Below, piece after piece: positions 8,902-16,887 of a stretch of DNA of 64,000 nucleotides. The stretch is from positions 378,894 through 442,893 of the forward strand of contig CAZQSZ010000004.1 of the NCBI GenBank assembly GCA_964596345.1, in the 5' to 3' direction. The notes beneath the pieces are model-generated. The model did not search any database. It was not told the DNA's origin and was given only the letters and a program-made list of their open reading frames with translations. Every line of letters begins with the position of its first letter. Within the stretch, counting starts at the first letter, position 1. The translations under genes were made by a program, and so were the position numbers. Source of the DNA: CADEDV01 sp964596345 (lineage in GTDB: Bacteria > Bacteroidota > Bacteroidia > Chitinophagales > Chitinophagaceae).

Positions 8902-9690
8902 GTGAATAATACCTCGTACCAGATCAAATTACCCCAGTTTGAGGGACCTTTTGACCTCTTGCTTTTCTTTATTGAAAGAGATGAACTGGATATTTATAAT
9001 ATTCCCATTACTAATATCACCAATGATTTTCTCGATTATATCCATCAGCAGGAATCGTTGAATATTGAAATGTCCAGTGAGTTCATCCTGTTCATCTCCA
9101 CCCTGATGCGGATCAAAGCTAAAATGCTGCTGCCCCGTAAAGAACTGGATGCACAGGGTAATGAGATCGACCCAAGGGAAGAACTGGTTAATAAGATACT
9201 TGAATACAAACGGTTCAAAGAAGCCTCTGCCCAGATGGCGGAAATGGAAGCCCTGCGGATGCTGATGGTGAAAAGAGGCAATATCCAGAAAGAGCTGGCT
9301 ATGGTGGGTGAGGAAGCGGGTGATGGAACGGAGATACAGAATATTACCCTGTTCAAACTGATGAAGGCTTTCGAAAGGGCTATGCAGAAATACAGCGACC
9401 GGGTGAATAAACCGGTACATACAGTGGTGCAGTACCATTATACCATGGAGACCAGCCGCCAGAGTATGCTGTCACTCGCCCAGGAACAAAAGACTGTATC
9501 CTTTGAGAAGATATTTGAAAAAGCAGATAACCGGGTGCATGCAATTTTTCTTTTCCTTTCTTTGCTGGAACTTGTGCAGCAGAAATTCCTGAAGATCATG
9601 ATAGGGGAAGGGATGAATAATTTCATCATTGAATACAATGAGCCGGAGAACAGGCTGGCCGAATTAGAAGAAGAAAATCAACCACAATAA
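8902..9690 (+). CDS. scpA: Segregation and condensation protein A
   Basis: Kleisin subunit of the bacterial SMC condensin, which bridges the SMC heads and recruits ScpB for chromosome compaction. The N-terminal segment QIKLPQFEGPFDLLLFFIE, with DELDIYNIPITNITNDFLDY after it, and the ELLVMASTLMRIKAKMLLP-like segment (here FILFISTLMRIKAKMLLPRK) are diagnostic. The C-terminal winged helix covers about residues 180-250. The start is GTG at 8902, the only start codon that keeps the conserved N-terminus. scpB is not adjacent. osmC-like follows 22 bases later and is probably co-transcribed. Confidence 0.93.
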   Translation: MNNTSYQIKLPQFEGPFDLLLFFIERDELDIYNIPITNITNDFLDYIHQQESLNIEMSSEFILFISTLMRIKAKMLLPRKELDAQGNEIDPREELVNKILEYKRFKEASAQMAEMEALRMLMVKRGNIQKELAMVGEEAGDGTEIQNITLFKLMKAFERAMQKYSDRVNKPVHTVVQYHYTMETSRQSMLSLAQEQKTVSFEKIFEKADNRVHAIFLFLSLLELVQQKFLKIMIGEGMNNFIIEYNEPENRLAELEEENQPQ

Positions 9691-9712
9691 CAACAACTAA
9701 AATACTTTAATT

Positions 9713-10123
9713 ATGAAACGTTACGCTACAGCAAACTGGAAAGGCACCGGCAAAGAAGGTACAGGCACTAATACCACGCAGTCAGGTGTATTAAAGGATA
9801 CACAGTATTCTTATAAAAGCCGTTTTGAAGAAGGCATCGGGACAAATCCTGAAGAACTGATCGCCGCTGCACATGCAGGCTGTTTTAGTATGAAACTGAG
9901 TTTTGTACTGAATGCAGCAGGATTTACAGCTGATAATATCGATACAAAATGTACGATCACCCTGGATAGTGGTGCTATCACCGAAAGCCACCTGGAAGTA
10001 ACAGCTTCTGTTCCCGGTATTGATGCGGCAAAATTTGCCGAGTGTGCTGCGGATGCAAAGGCCAACTGCCCGATCAGCAAATTGCTGAATACAAATATTA
10101 CCATGGAAGCCAGCCTGGCATAA
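9713..10123 (+). CDS. OsmC-family peroxiredoxin
   Basis: Cytoplasmic thiol peroxidase of the OsmC/Ohr superfamily that reduces organic hydroperoxides. The 136 residues contain the two expected cysteines, Cys57 in AAAHAGCFSMKLSF and Cys119 in KANCPISKLLN, plus the N-terminal segment GTGKEGTGTNTTQSG and the NPEELIAAAH motif that define the OsmC subgroup rather than Ohr. It lies directly after scpA and is closed by a strong bidirectional terminator. Confidence 0.92.
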   Translation: MKRYATANWKGTGKEGTGTNTTQSGVLKDTQYSYKSRFEEGIGTNPEELIAAAHAGCFSMKLSFVLNAAGFTADNIDTKCTITLDSGAITESHLEVTASVPGIDAAKFAECAADAKANCPISKLLNTNITMEASLA

Positions 10124-10141
10124 ACTGCTTTCTTACATAGC

Positions 10142-10174
10142 AAAAGCCATCCGCCTTGGGCGGATGGCTTTTTT
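10142..10174. terminator. Bidirectional terminator between osmC-like and the L,D-transpeptidase gene
   Basis: The arms AAAAGCCATCCGCC and GGCGGATGGCTTTT, with a tight loop, are followed by T on the + strand and flanked by A on the other side. The two neighbours converge here. Confidence 0.88.
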
Positions 10175-10186
10175 GTTTTCATGGCT

Positions 10187-10834
10187 TTACTCAAATATCC
10201 AGAGCAGGACAGGTTTTTTGGAAGCACTGATGATCGGCTTTAATTGCAATAAATAGCCCGGAGCCACAGTAGGGCAGCCATCACTCTGGCATATCTCCTC
10301 ATTTGTTTCTGTCTCCGGAACACATTCATGCCCGTGCAGCACTACATATCGTTCAAAAGCTTTATCATTTGTTTTATCTAACCCATGCAATTTGAAAGCA
10401 AGACCAAAGCGGCCATTATAAGAATAACCGATCTTATACTTTCCCAATGAAGTACAGCCGCATCCAACGGTATTGCCATATTTTCTTCCTTCCAGCCAGT
10501 TCTCATTACAGCGGCCATGTGTAACCAGTCCGCTGTTTTGCAGGGTGTCTTTTTTCAGATTGTAAACAAAAAAACGATTTTGGGAAGAAGGTAGGCTCAT
10601 ATCCACTAAAAAGCAGATCTGCCCGTTGTAATTATGCTGTTCTGTAAATGATTTTGCGAGAGTGGCTTTGCTCTTTAATTTTTCAAGGGTGGTTTTGCTG
10701 AGCCCTCTTTCCTTATCAACAACAACAGGGTGTTTGGCTGCTATTGTTTTCAATGTGCCTGAACCCGATAACCAGGCATAGGCTATTAACCCAAGCGAGA
10801 GAATAATAGTGGAAGTGATGAATAATTTCTTCAT
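10187..10834 (-). CDS. Exported murein L,D-transpeptidase catalytic-domain protein
   Basis: Periplasmic cell-wall enzyme of the murein L,D-transpeptidase catalytic-domain family related to YkuD. Start MKKLFITSTIIL at 10834 gives 215 residues with an N-terminal signal or anchor helix; the longest frame adds 14 residues that spoil the signal peptide. The catalytic part ends with LHGHECVPET and SDGCPTVAPGYL, where His and the Cys of the DGCP motif are the expected catalytic residues, and the upstream CGCTSLGKYKIG segment is also typical. The adjacent GCGC cysteines are extra. It lies downstream of dxs behind a palindromic terminator. Confidence 0.8.
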   Translation of the reverse strand: MKKLFITSTIILSLGLIAYAWLSGSGTLKTIAAKHPVVVDKERGLSKTTLEKLKSKATLAKSFTEQHNYNGQICFLVDMSLPSSQNRFFVYNLKKDTLQNSGLVTHGRCNENWLEGRKYGNTVGCGCTSLGKYKIGYSYNGRFGLAFKLHGLDKTNDKAFERYVVLHGHECVPETETNEEICQSDGCPTVAPGYLLQLKPIISASKKPVLLWIFE

Positions 10835-10887
10835 ACCGGTATGCAGTGGTAAGACACCTAACGGTAAAGATTCCATACCTGGTCTAA

Positions 10888-10925
10888 AGAAAAACTTAAA
10901 ATCGGTACCGATTTTAAGTTTTTCT
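10888..10925. terminator. Perfect 38-base palindrome, dxs terminator
   Basis: Every base from 10888 to 10906 pairs with 10907 to 10925; the centre is GGTACC and the flanks are A/T-rich, reading AGAAAAACTTAAAATC outward. It lies nine bases after the dxs stop, between dxs and the L,D-transpeptidase gene on the same strand. It can end transcription either way, although the lack of an unpaired loop is unusual. Confidence 0.7.
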
Positions 10926-10933
10926 CAGACTAT

Positions 10934-12871
10934 TTATTGGAGAACAGATTGACTAACGCTGACATTTACTTTCATCATATCCCTTACCGCATCTGCAATA
11001 GCAGGAGCATCATAGCCACATTCACGGTGCAGTTCTTTAGGAGTACCATGCTCTACCAGCCTGTCCGGAATGCCCAGGATTTTTACATCATTCTTATAAC
11101 CATGCCTGGCCATGAATTCAAGCACAGCACTTCCAAAACCACCCTCTACTGTTCCGTCTTCTACCGTGATCAGTTTTGGATATTGCCGGCAGGCTTCATG
11201 TAATAAAACTTCATCCAATGGTTTTACAAAACGCATATCATAATGACCGGGATTCAATCCATCGTTTCTTAATTCACGGATGGCAGCTGCAGCAAAATTG
11301 CCGGGATGACCTATTGAAAGGATAGCGATATCTTTTCCTTCTTTTAATTTTCTTCCGGTACCGATGGTGATCTCTTTCATTTCTGTTTTCCAGTCCGGCA
11401 TTGTACCCTCACCTCTCGGGTAGCGGATTACAAAAGGAAGTTTAGTGGAATCTAATTGTGCCGTGAACATCAGGTTGCGCAGCTCACTTTCATTCATTGG
11501 TGCACTGATGATCATATTAGGAATACAACGGAAATAAGCAATATCATAACAGCCATGGTGAGTAGGGCCGTCATCGCCTACCAGGCCTGCACGGTCCAGG
11601 CAGAAGATCACCGGCAGTTTTTGTATCGCTGCATCATGCACCACCTGGTCATAAGCTCTTTGCATGAAGGAGGAATAAATATTACAGAACACTTTCATTC
11701 CCTGTGTGGCCATACCGGCACTAAGTGTTACTGCATGTTGTTCGGCAATACCCACGTCAAAAGCCCGGTGCGGCATTTTCTCCATCATGAATTTCAGGGA
11801 AGAACCTGATGGCATGGCAGGAGTAACACCAAATACTTTATCATTTTGTTCCGCCAGTTCGATCATGGTGTGACCAAATACATCCTGGTATTTGGGAGGC
11901 TGGGGAAGGTCGTATTGCTTTTTCTGAATTTCACCGGTCACTTTATCAAACAAGCCGGGAGCATGCCACTTGGTCTGGTCTTTTTCTGCCAGTGCATACC
12001 CTTTGCCTTTGATAGTGATGATATGCAGGATCTTGGGACCGGGAATTTCACGCAGATCTTTTAAGGTATCAACCAGTTTGGCCACATTGTGGCCATCAAT
12101 CGGCCCAAAATATCGCAGCTTTAATGCTTCAAAAAGGTTAGCACTGCTGCTGACCATCCCTTTCATACCCTCGGCCAGTTTATGTGCCATGGCCCTGGTG
12201 AAATGTTTGCCGACCGGCAGTTTGCCCATCAGTTTCCAGACATCATCTTTTACTTTATTGTAGGTCGGGGAGGTAGTGATATCAGTTAAATATTCTTTGA
12301 GTGCACCTACATTCGGGTCAATGCCCATGCAATTATCATTCAAAATGATCAGCATATCAGAATCAGCCACACCGGCATGGTTCATTCCTTCAAAAGCAAG
12401 GCCTGCTGTCATCGCCCCATCACCGATAACGGCTACCACTTTCCTGTCTTTTTCCCCTTTGTATTTAGCCGCCATGGCCATTCCCAATGCTGCAGAAATG
12501 GAAGTGGAAGAGTGTCCTACTCCAAATGTATCATATTCACTTTCGCTTCTTTTGGGGAAGCCACTGATTCCATTGTATTTTCTGTTAGTAGGAAAATTAT
12601 CACGGCGCCCGGTCAGTATCTTGTGTCCGTAAGCCTGGTGGCCTACATCCCATACCAGTTGGTCATACGGCGTATTGTACACGTAATGCAGGGCCGTGGT
12701 AAGTTCCACTACGCCAAGGCTGGCGCCGAAATGCCCGCCATGAACACTTACAACGTCAATAATGTATTGCCTTAATTCATCACAAACCTGGTGAAGTTTT
12801 TCACGGGGAAGTTTCTTCAGGTCGGCGGGTGAATCGATGGTTTTTAGCAAAGGACCGGGTGTGATTTCCAT
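10934..12871 (-). CDS. dxs: 1-deoxy-D-xylulose-5-phosphate synthase
   Basis: First enzyme of the non-mevalonate isoprenoid pathway; it condenses pyruvate with glyceraldehyde 3-phosphate in a thiamine-diphosphate-dependent reaction in the cytoplasm. At 645 residues it is full length. The N-terminal TPP domain shows HGGHFGASLGVVELTTALHYV, GHSSTSISAALGMA and VIGDGAMTAGLAFEGMNHAG with a downstream LNDNCMGID; the pyrimidine domain has FDVGIAEQHAVTLSAGMA and the segment GDDGPTHHGCYDIAYFR. It is probably transcribed alone, with a palindromic terminator just after the stop. Confidence 0.96.
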   Translation of the reverse strand: MEITPGPLLKTIDSPADLKKLPREKLHQVCDELRQYIIDVVSVHGGHFGASLGVVELTTALHYVYNTPYDQLVWDVGHQAYGHKILTGRRDNFPTNRKYNGISGFPKRSESEYDTFGVGHSSTSISAALGMAMAAKYKGEKDRKVVAVIGDGAMTAGLAFEGMNHAGVADSDMLIILNDNCMGIDPNVGALKEYLTDITTSPTYNKVKDDVWKLMGKLPVGKHFTRAMAHKLAEGMKGMVSSSANLFEALKLRYFGPIDGHNVAKLVDTLKDLREIPGPKILHIITIKGKGYALAEKDQTKWHAPGLFDKVTGEIQKKQYDLPQPPKYQDVFGHTMIELAEQNDKVFGVTPAMPSGSSLKFMMEKMPHRAFDVGIAEQHAVTLSAGMATQGMKVFCNIYSSFMQRAYDQVVHDAAIQKLPVIFCLDRAGLVGDDGPTHHGCYDIAYFRCIPNMIISAPMNESELRNLMFTAQLDSTKLPFVIRYPRGEGTMPDWKTEMKEITIGTGRKLKEGKDIAILSIGHPGNFAAAAIRELRNDGLNPGHYDMRFVKPLDEVLLHEACRQYPKLITVEDGTVEGGFGSAVLEFMARHGYKNDVKILGIPDRLVEHGTPKELHRECGYDAPAIADAVRDMMKVNVSVSQSVLQ

Positions 12872-13003
12872 GCATCAAGTTTAACGTTGTAAAAGTAGTA
12901 TTTTCGGTTGAGCCTTTTGGTAAAGATTGTCTAACAATTTAAATGGCAGGAGGTTGAGTTCAGTCAATGTTTTTGGCAACAAACCGGTGACTTCAGCCTC
13001 CCA

Positions 13004-13035
13004 TTTGTAAAACCAATTCCCCACTGGTATATTTA
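13004..13035 (+). promoter_or_regulatory. Putative promoter of the LytS/LytTR operon
   Basis: TTTG at 13004-13007, a 20-base spacer and TATATTTA at 13028-13035 match the Bacteroidota form TTTG-N20-TAnnTTTG except for the last base. It is 41 bases before the preferred start of the kinase gene. Confidence 0.5.
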
Positions 13036-13075
13036 GGGGGTAGCCGGGGTGGCCGGAATGGTTAGATTTGCTGCT

Positions 13076-14155
13076 ATGAGATACGGAAATGGACGATATT
13101 GGTTATTCCAGGCGATAGGTTGGGGAAGTTTTGCCCTGATCTATATCTTTTTCGCTTTTTCGTTTGACCAGTTAAAAACCAGCTTTTTTCTCCGGCTTGG
13201 CGTCTTTTTGGCGCTTGGCGTCTTTTGTTCTCACCTGATGCGGGTCGTTATCATCCGCCTGGGGCTGCTGCAAAAAAACCTGAATGCCCAGATCCTGCAA
13301 TTTTTCATCATCACGTTTTCACTGGCTTTTTTTGTTTCCTTTCTGTATGTGGAAACGCTGGTGCTGACCGGCTTATTAAAAAATAATGACACGGAACTCC
13401 TGAACAGGAAGGGTTATAGCTATTGGTTTAATATCTGGCTGCTGGTGTTGAACAATGCTTTTTTATATTTCCTTTTGTTCTTTATCTGGAACCTGATCTA
13501 TTTTGTCTATCACTATGTAGAAAAAAGCAGGCGTCAGCAATTAGATACACTGAAACTGGAAGCCCTGGTCAGAGATCTTGAATTAAAAACGATCAAAGCA
13601 CATATCAACCCGCATTTTATTTTTAATTCATTGAACAGTATCCGGGCATTGGTGGATGAAAACCCTCAACGGGCCCGGGCGGCGGTGACCGAACTGAGCA
13701 ATATTCTTCGCAGCAGTATGCAGACGGATAAAGTGGAAAGGGTGCCTTTTGAACGGGAATTGAATATCGTAAAAGATTACTTAGCACTGGAGAATATGCG
13801 TTTTGAAGACCGGCTTAGGGTGGAATATGAAATTGATGAGGACACCCTGGATCAGCCAGTACCGCCGATGATGCTGCAAACCCTGGTGGAAAATGCAATT
13901 AAGCATGGTATCAGCAAACAGATCGGGGGTGGTGTTGTCCGTATCATTTCTGATTTTAAAGGAGCCTACCATGAACTGGCTGTCCAGAATACCGGGTTCC
14001 TGAATGGCTATTCCTCAAGCAACGAAGGATTTGGAATTTCAAGTACCACCAACCGCCTGAATCTTTTATACGGAGATAAAGCTAAATTTGAGATAAAACA
14101 GCTTTCACCTTCGCTGGTGGAAGCCAGGGTAATGATACCTTTTGATGCCAATTAA
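13076..14155 (+). CDS. LytS/YehU-type sensor histidine kinase
   Basis: Membrane sensor kinase of the His_kinase (LytS/YehU) family that phosphorylates the LytTR regulator encoded next. Four hydrophobic helices fill roughly the first 150 residues, then a short coiled coil leads into the motif IKAHINPHFIFNSLNSIRAL, where the His of NPHFIFN (residue 180 from this start) is the phospho-acceptor. The ATP-binding domain has LVENAIKHGIS and GFGISSTTNRLNLLYG. I prefer MRYGNGRYW at 13076; MAGMVRF at 13049 is nine residues longer. It is followed within ten bases by its regulator. Confidence 0.88.
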   Translation: MRYGNGRYWLFQAIGWGSFALIYIFFAFSFDQLKTSFFLRLGVFLALGVFCSHLMRVVIIRLGLLQKNLNAQILQFFIITFSLAFFVSFLYVETLVLTGLLKNNDTELLNRKGYSYWFNIWLLVLNNAFLYFLLFFIWNLIYFVYHYVEKSRRQQLDTLKLEALVRDLELKTIKAHINPHFIFNSLNSIRALVDENPQRARAAVTELSNILRSSMQTDKVERVPFERELNIVKDYLALENMRFEDRLRVEYEIDEDTLDQPVPPMMLQTLVENAIKHGISKQIGGGVVRIISDFKGAYHELAVQNTGFLNGYSSSNEGFGISSTTNRLNLLYGDKAKFEIKQLSPSLVEARVMIPFDAN

Positions 14156-14165
14156 AACAAGTCAC

Positions 14166-14894
14166 ATGAGAGCAATTATTATCGATGATGAACGCCTGGC
14201 AAGGGCCGAACTTAAAAAGCTGTTACAGGATTTTCCGGAAGTGGAAGTAATTGATGAAGCAGCGAATGCGGAAGAGGGGATCAGCAAAATCGAAAGTCAG
14301 CGGCCAGACCTTATTTTTTTAGATATCCAGATGCCGGGCAAAACCGGGTTTGATATGTTGTCTGACCTGGAACGTTCACCTCAGGTGATCTTTACAACCG
14401 CTTATGATGAATTTGCCTTAAAAGCGTTTGAAGTAAACGCCCTGGACTACCTGTTGAAACCCGTAGAGCCCAAGCGCCTTGCTGATGCGATCCAGAAATT
14501 ACACCTGGCTGAGAATAAAGAGGCGAGACCACTGACAGAGAATACGAACAACAGTATCCTGGGAGAACATGACCAGGTATTTGTAAAAGATGGTGAACGA
14601 TGCTGGTTTGTAAAACTGAACGAGATCCGCTTATTTGAAAGCGTAGGTAACTATGCTAAAGTGTTTTTTGGCCCGAATAAACCGTTAATACTAAAATCGC
14701 TGAATGCACTCGAGGAAAGACTGGATGAAAAATTCTTTTTCCGGGCCAACCGCAAGCATATTGTGAACCTGCGGATGATCGAGAAGATTGAACCCTATTT
14801 CAATGGCGGTTTATTATTGGAGCTGAAAGGCGGCGAGAAGATAGAAGTGAGCCGCAGGCAGACCGTAAAGTTCAAAGAAATGATGAGTTTATAA
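14166..14894 (+). CDS. LytTR-family response regulator
   Basis: DNA-binding partner of the preceding kinase. Residues 1-120 are a receiver domain starting MRAIIIDDERLARAELKKLL, with the phospho-accepting Asp in LIFLDIQMPGKTGF and the conserved TAYDEFALKAFEVNALDYLLKP-type C-terminal part; residues about 145-242 are a LytTR DNA-binding domain (VKDGERCWFVKLNEIRLFES, FFRANRKHIVNL). The start at 14166 is preferred over 14142, which would overlap the kinase. LytTR targets are usually few; none can be named here. Confidence 0.92.
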   Translation: MRAIIIDDERLARAELKKLLQDFPEVEVIDEAANAEEGISKIESQRPDLIFLDIQMPGKTGFDMLSDLERSPQVIFTTAYDEFALKAFEVNALDYLLKPVEPKRLADAIQKLHLAENKEARPLTENTNNSILGEHDQVFVKDGERCWFVKLNEIRLFESVGNYAKVFFGPNKPLILKSLNALEERLDEKFFFRANRKHIVNLRMIEKIEPYFNGGLLLELKGGEKIEVSRRQTVKFKEMMSL

Positions 14895-14925
14895 GATTGA
14901 TTGAATAAAAGCAGAAACGAAAACA

Positions 14926-16209
14926 ATGAAGAAATACATGTTACTGGGGTTGTTGATAACAACAACCTCTTTTTTGTGGGCCCAAAAGATCGAAGATATT
15001 ATTACGACCAAAGAAGCAGAACGTATCGAACGGTTTTTAGCTTCGGACGAGATGCGGGGCCGCCGCACTTTCTCACCTGAAATTGATAAAGCAGCTGACT
15101 TTATTGCTGCTGAATTTAAACAGGCAGGTTTAAAGCCGGCGACGGGGAATGCTGACTTTAAACAAGCTTTTGCCATGGTGCGGCCAAAATTCATTAGTGC
15201 AGCAGCAAAGCTGGATGAGGTGGTGATAGAGCAGAAGAATATTATTGTCGTTACCTGCACCCCGGAATTGAAAATTGACCAGACGTCTGGTTATGAAACA
15301 GTCTTTATAAAAGCAGGGGGTAATATCCGCCGGGAGGCCAGCGCATTCGTCAATGCCAATAAGAATTTGGTGGTACTGGTAGATGAAAGCCTGGCAGCGG
15401 ATTTTCCAAGATTAGCAGCTTTTAAACGTTCTATTTTCAAAACGGATAAATCGGTCATATTCATCCTTAGCAGTCTGGTTCCTAAAAATTACTCGATCGA
15501 GGCTAAGCATGAAATAACAGAGCAGCAACTGGCTAACGTGGTCGGTATCCTGCCGGGAAAAAGCAAGAAAGACGAATATGTGGTATTCTCCGGGCATTAT
15601 GATCATATTGGAGTGGGGAAGCCGGTTGATGGCGATTCTATTTTCAATGGTGCCAATGATGATGCTGCCGGAACAACTGCAGTTATTTTGCTGGCAAAAT
15701 ATTTTAAAGCAGCAGGTAATAATGAAAGGACCATCGTATTCGCTGCATTTACTGCTGAGGAAGTGGGAGGTTATGGTTCACAATATTTTTCCCGCCAGTT
15801 CGATCCTGCCAGGGTGATGGCTATGTTCAATATCGAAATGATCGGAACGGAAAGTAAATGGGGGAAGAACTCTGCTTATATCACCGGCTATGAAAAGACA
15901 GATATGGGACAGATCCTGGAGAAAAACCTGGCAGGCACCGGTTTTACTTTCTATCCGGATCCGTACCCCACACAGCAGTTATTTTATCGTTCGGATAATG
16001 CCACGCTTGCAAGACTGGGAGTTCCGGCGCATACAATTTCCACGTCTAAGATGGATAATGAGCCGAACTATCATAAAGTATCAGATCATGTGGAGACACT
16101 GGATATGGAGAATATGGCCATGATCATCCGTTCCATTGCGCTGAGTGCAAAAGGAATTATTGCCGGTAAAGAAACACCATCAAGGGTTAAAGTGGAAGAA
16201 TTAAGATAA
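14926..16209 (+). CDS. Exported M28-family metallopeptidase
   Basis: Secreted or periplasmic aminopeptidase of the M28 (di-zinc) family. An N-terminal signal peptide (MKKYMLLGLLITTTSFLWA) precedes a PA-like insert region, then the catalytic domain with FSGHYDHIGVG (His and Asp ligands), FNGANDDAAGT (bridging Asp), FTAEEVGGYGS (catalytic Glu pair), MFNIEMIG and a late YHKVSDHVET histidine. The 427 residues are typical. It follows the LytTR regulator by 31 bases and could be read through from that operon. A second M28 protein lies at 22897. Confidence 0.88.
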   Translation: MKKYMLLGLLITTTSFLWAQKIEDIITTKEAERIERFLASDEMRGRRTFSPEIDKAADFIAAEFKQAGLKPATGNADFKQAFAMVRPKFISAAAKLDEVVIEQKNIIVVTCTPELKIDQTSGYETVFIKAGGNIRREASAFVNANKNLVVLVDESLAADFPRLAAFKRSIFKTDKSVIFILSSLVPKNYSIEAKHEITEQQLANVVGILPGKSKKDEYVVFSGHYDHIGVGKPVDGDSIFNGANDDAAGTTAVILLAKYFKAAGNNERTIVFAAFTAEEVGGYGSQYFSRQFDPARVMAMFNIEMIGTESKWGKNSAYITGYEKTDMGQILEKNLAGTGFTFYPDPYPTQQLFYRSDNATLARLGVPAHTISTSKMDNEPNYHKVSDHVETLDMENMAMIIRSIALSAKGIIAGKETPSRVKVEELR

Positions 16210-16213
16210 GCGA

Positions 16214-16762
16214 TCAGGGATAGTTGGCATAGGCACTATACTCGTTCAGCAGGGACTGTATCTTACTGAGCCATTCCGCCTGCTTTTCTTTATTGATGCT
16301 GTGATTGGTTTCCTTATCATACAGGTTCTGCGTGGATTCTCTTTCCTGCATGATGGCATCATAAATCTTTTTCAGGTCCTTCTGAAAGGATTTTTTATTG
16401 AATGTATAGTTGCTCATTTCTTTATGCAGCTTGCGGGCAAAGATCTCTGCAATATCAAAATGGCCCTGTTCATGGCTTAAAATATAATCAGTCTTATGTA
16501 AGACCCAGGAACGGTCTTTTGAAAAACGGCAATGGATAAAATAGCTGAAATTATTATTACTGATCTTGTATTCTATACCGACATAGGTACTCGTGGTGGC
16601 TGCCGCATCAGAGGCAGGGTTGGGTTTGGCTTTGTAATCATTCCAGGTAAGCTTACGGGAGGCACTCCATTCGATCGTTTCTTCATTACTGTCCTGGGCA
16701 AGTCCGGCAGATGAAAAGAAAAGCGCAATGACGGGTAAGTATTTAAGGGATATCCTTAGCAT
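16214..16762 (-). CDS. Exported DUF922-like protein with HExxH motif
   Basis: A 182-residue protein with a signal peptide (ending near LAQ, residue 23). The body resembles DUF922 proteins: a W-x-x-x-KLTWNDYKAKPNP opening after the signal peptide, then the zinc-protease-like motif His97-Glu-Gln-Gly-His101 in YILSHEQGHFDIAEIFARKL. That motif suggests a secreted metallopeptidase, but the activity is inference. The gene converges with the M28 peptidase gene, stop to stop, with four bases between. Confidence 0.65.
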   Translation of the reverse strand: MLRISLKYLPVIALFFSSAGLAQDSNEETIEWSASRKLTWNDYKAKPNPASDAAATTSTYVGIEYKISNNNFSYFIHCRFSKDRSWVLHKTDYILSHEQGHFDIAEIFARKLHKEMSNYTFNKKSFQKDLKKIYDAIMQERESTQNLYDKETNHSINKEKQAEWLSKIQSLLNEYSAYANYP

Positions 16763-16820
16763 ATTTTATGAACGTAAGGTCGCAATAAAAATTTTAAGCT
16801 TGTTCCGGATACCCGTTAAA

Positions 16821-16858
16821 GAAAATAAAAACCCCGGCAACAGGAGAGTCTGCCGGGG
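16821..16858 (-). terminator. pckA terminator
   Basis: Arms CCCCGGCA (16832-16839) and TGCCGGGG (16851-16858) with an 11-base loop; read on the minus strand the hairpin is followed by TTTTTATTTTC. It lies 30 bases after the pckA stop. Confidence 0.85.
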
Positions 16859-16887
16859 CCAACGAGAACAACCGTCCAGGTTGTATC

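Noticed and set aside
8929..9438. A 169-codon minus-strand frame inside scpA
   Set aside because: scpA is a clear family match over its whole length; the antisense translation is rich in His, Gln and Phe as expected of a shadow.
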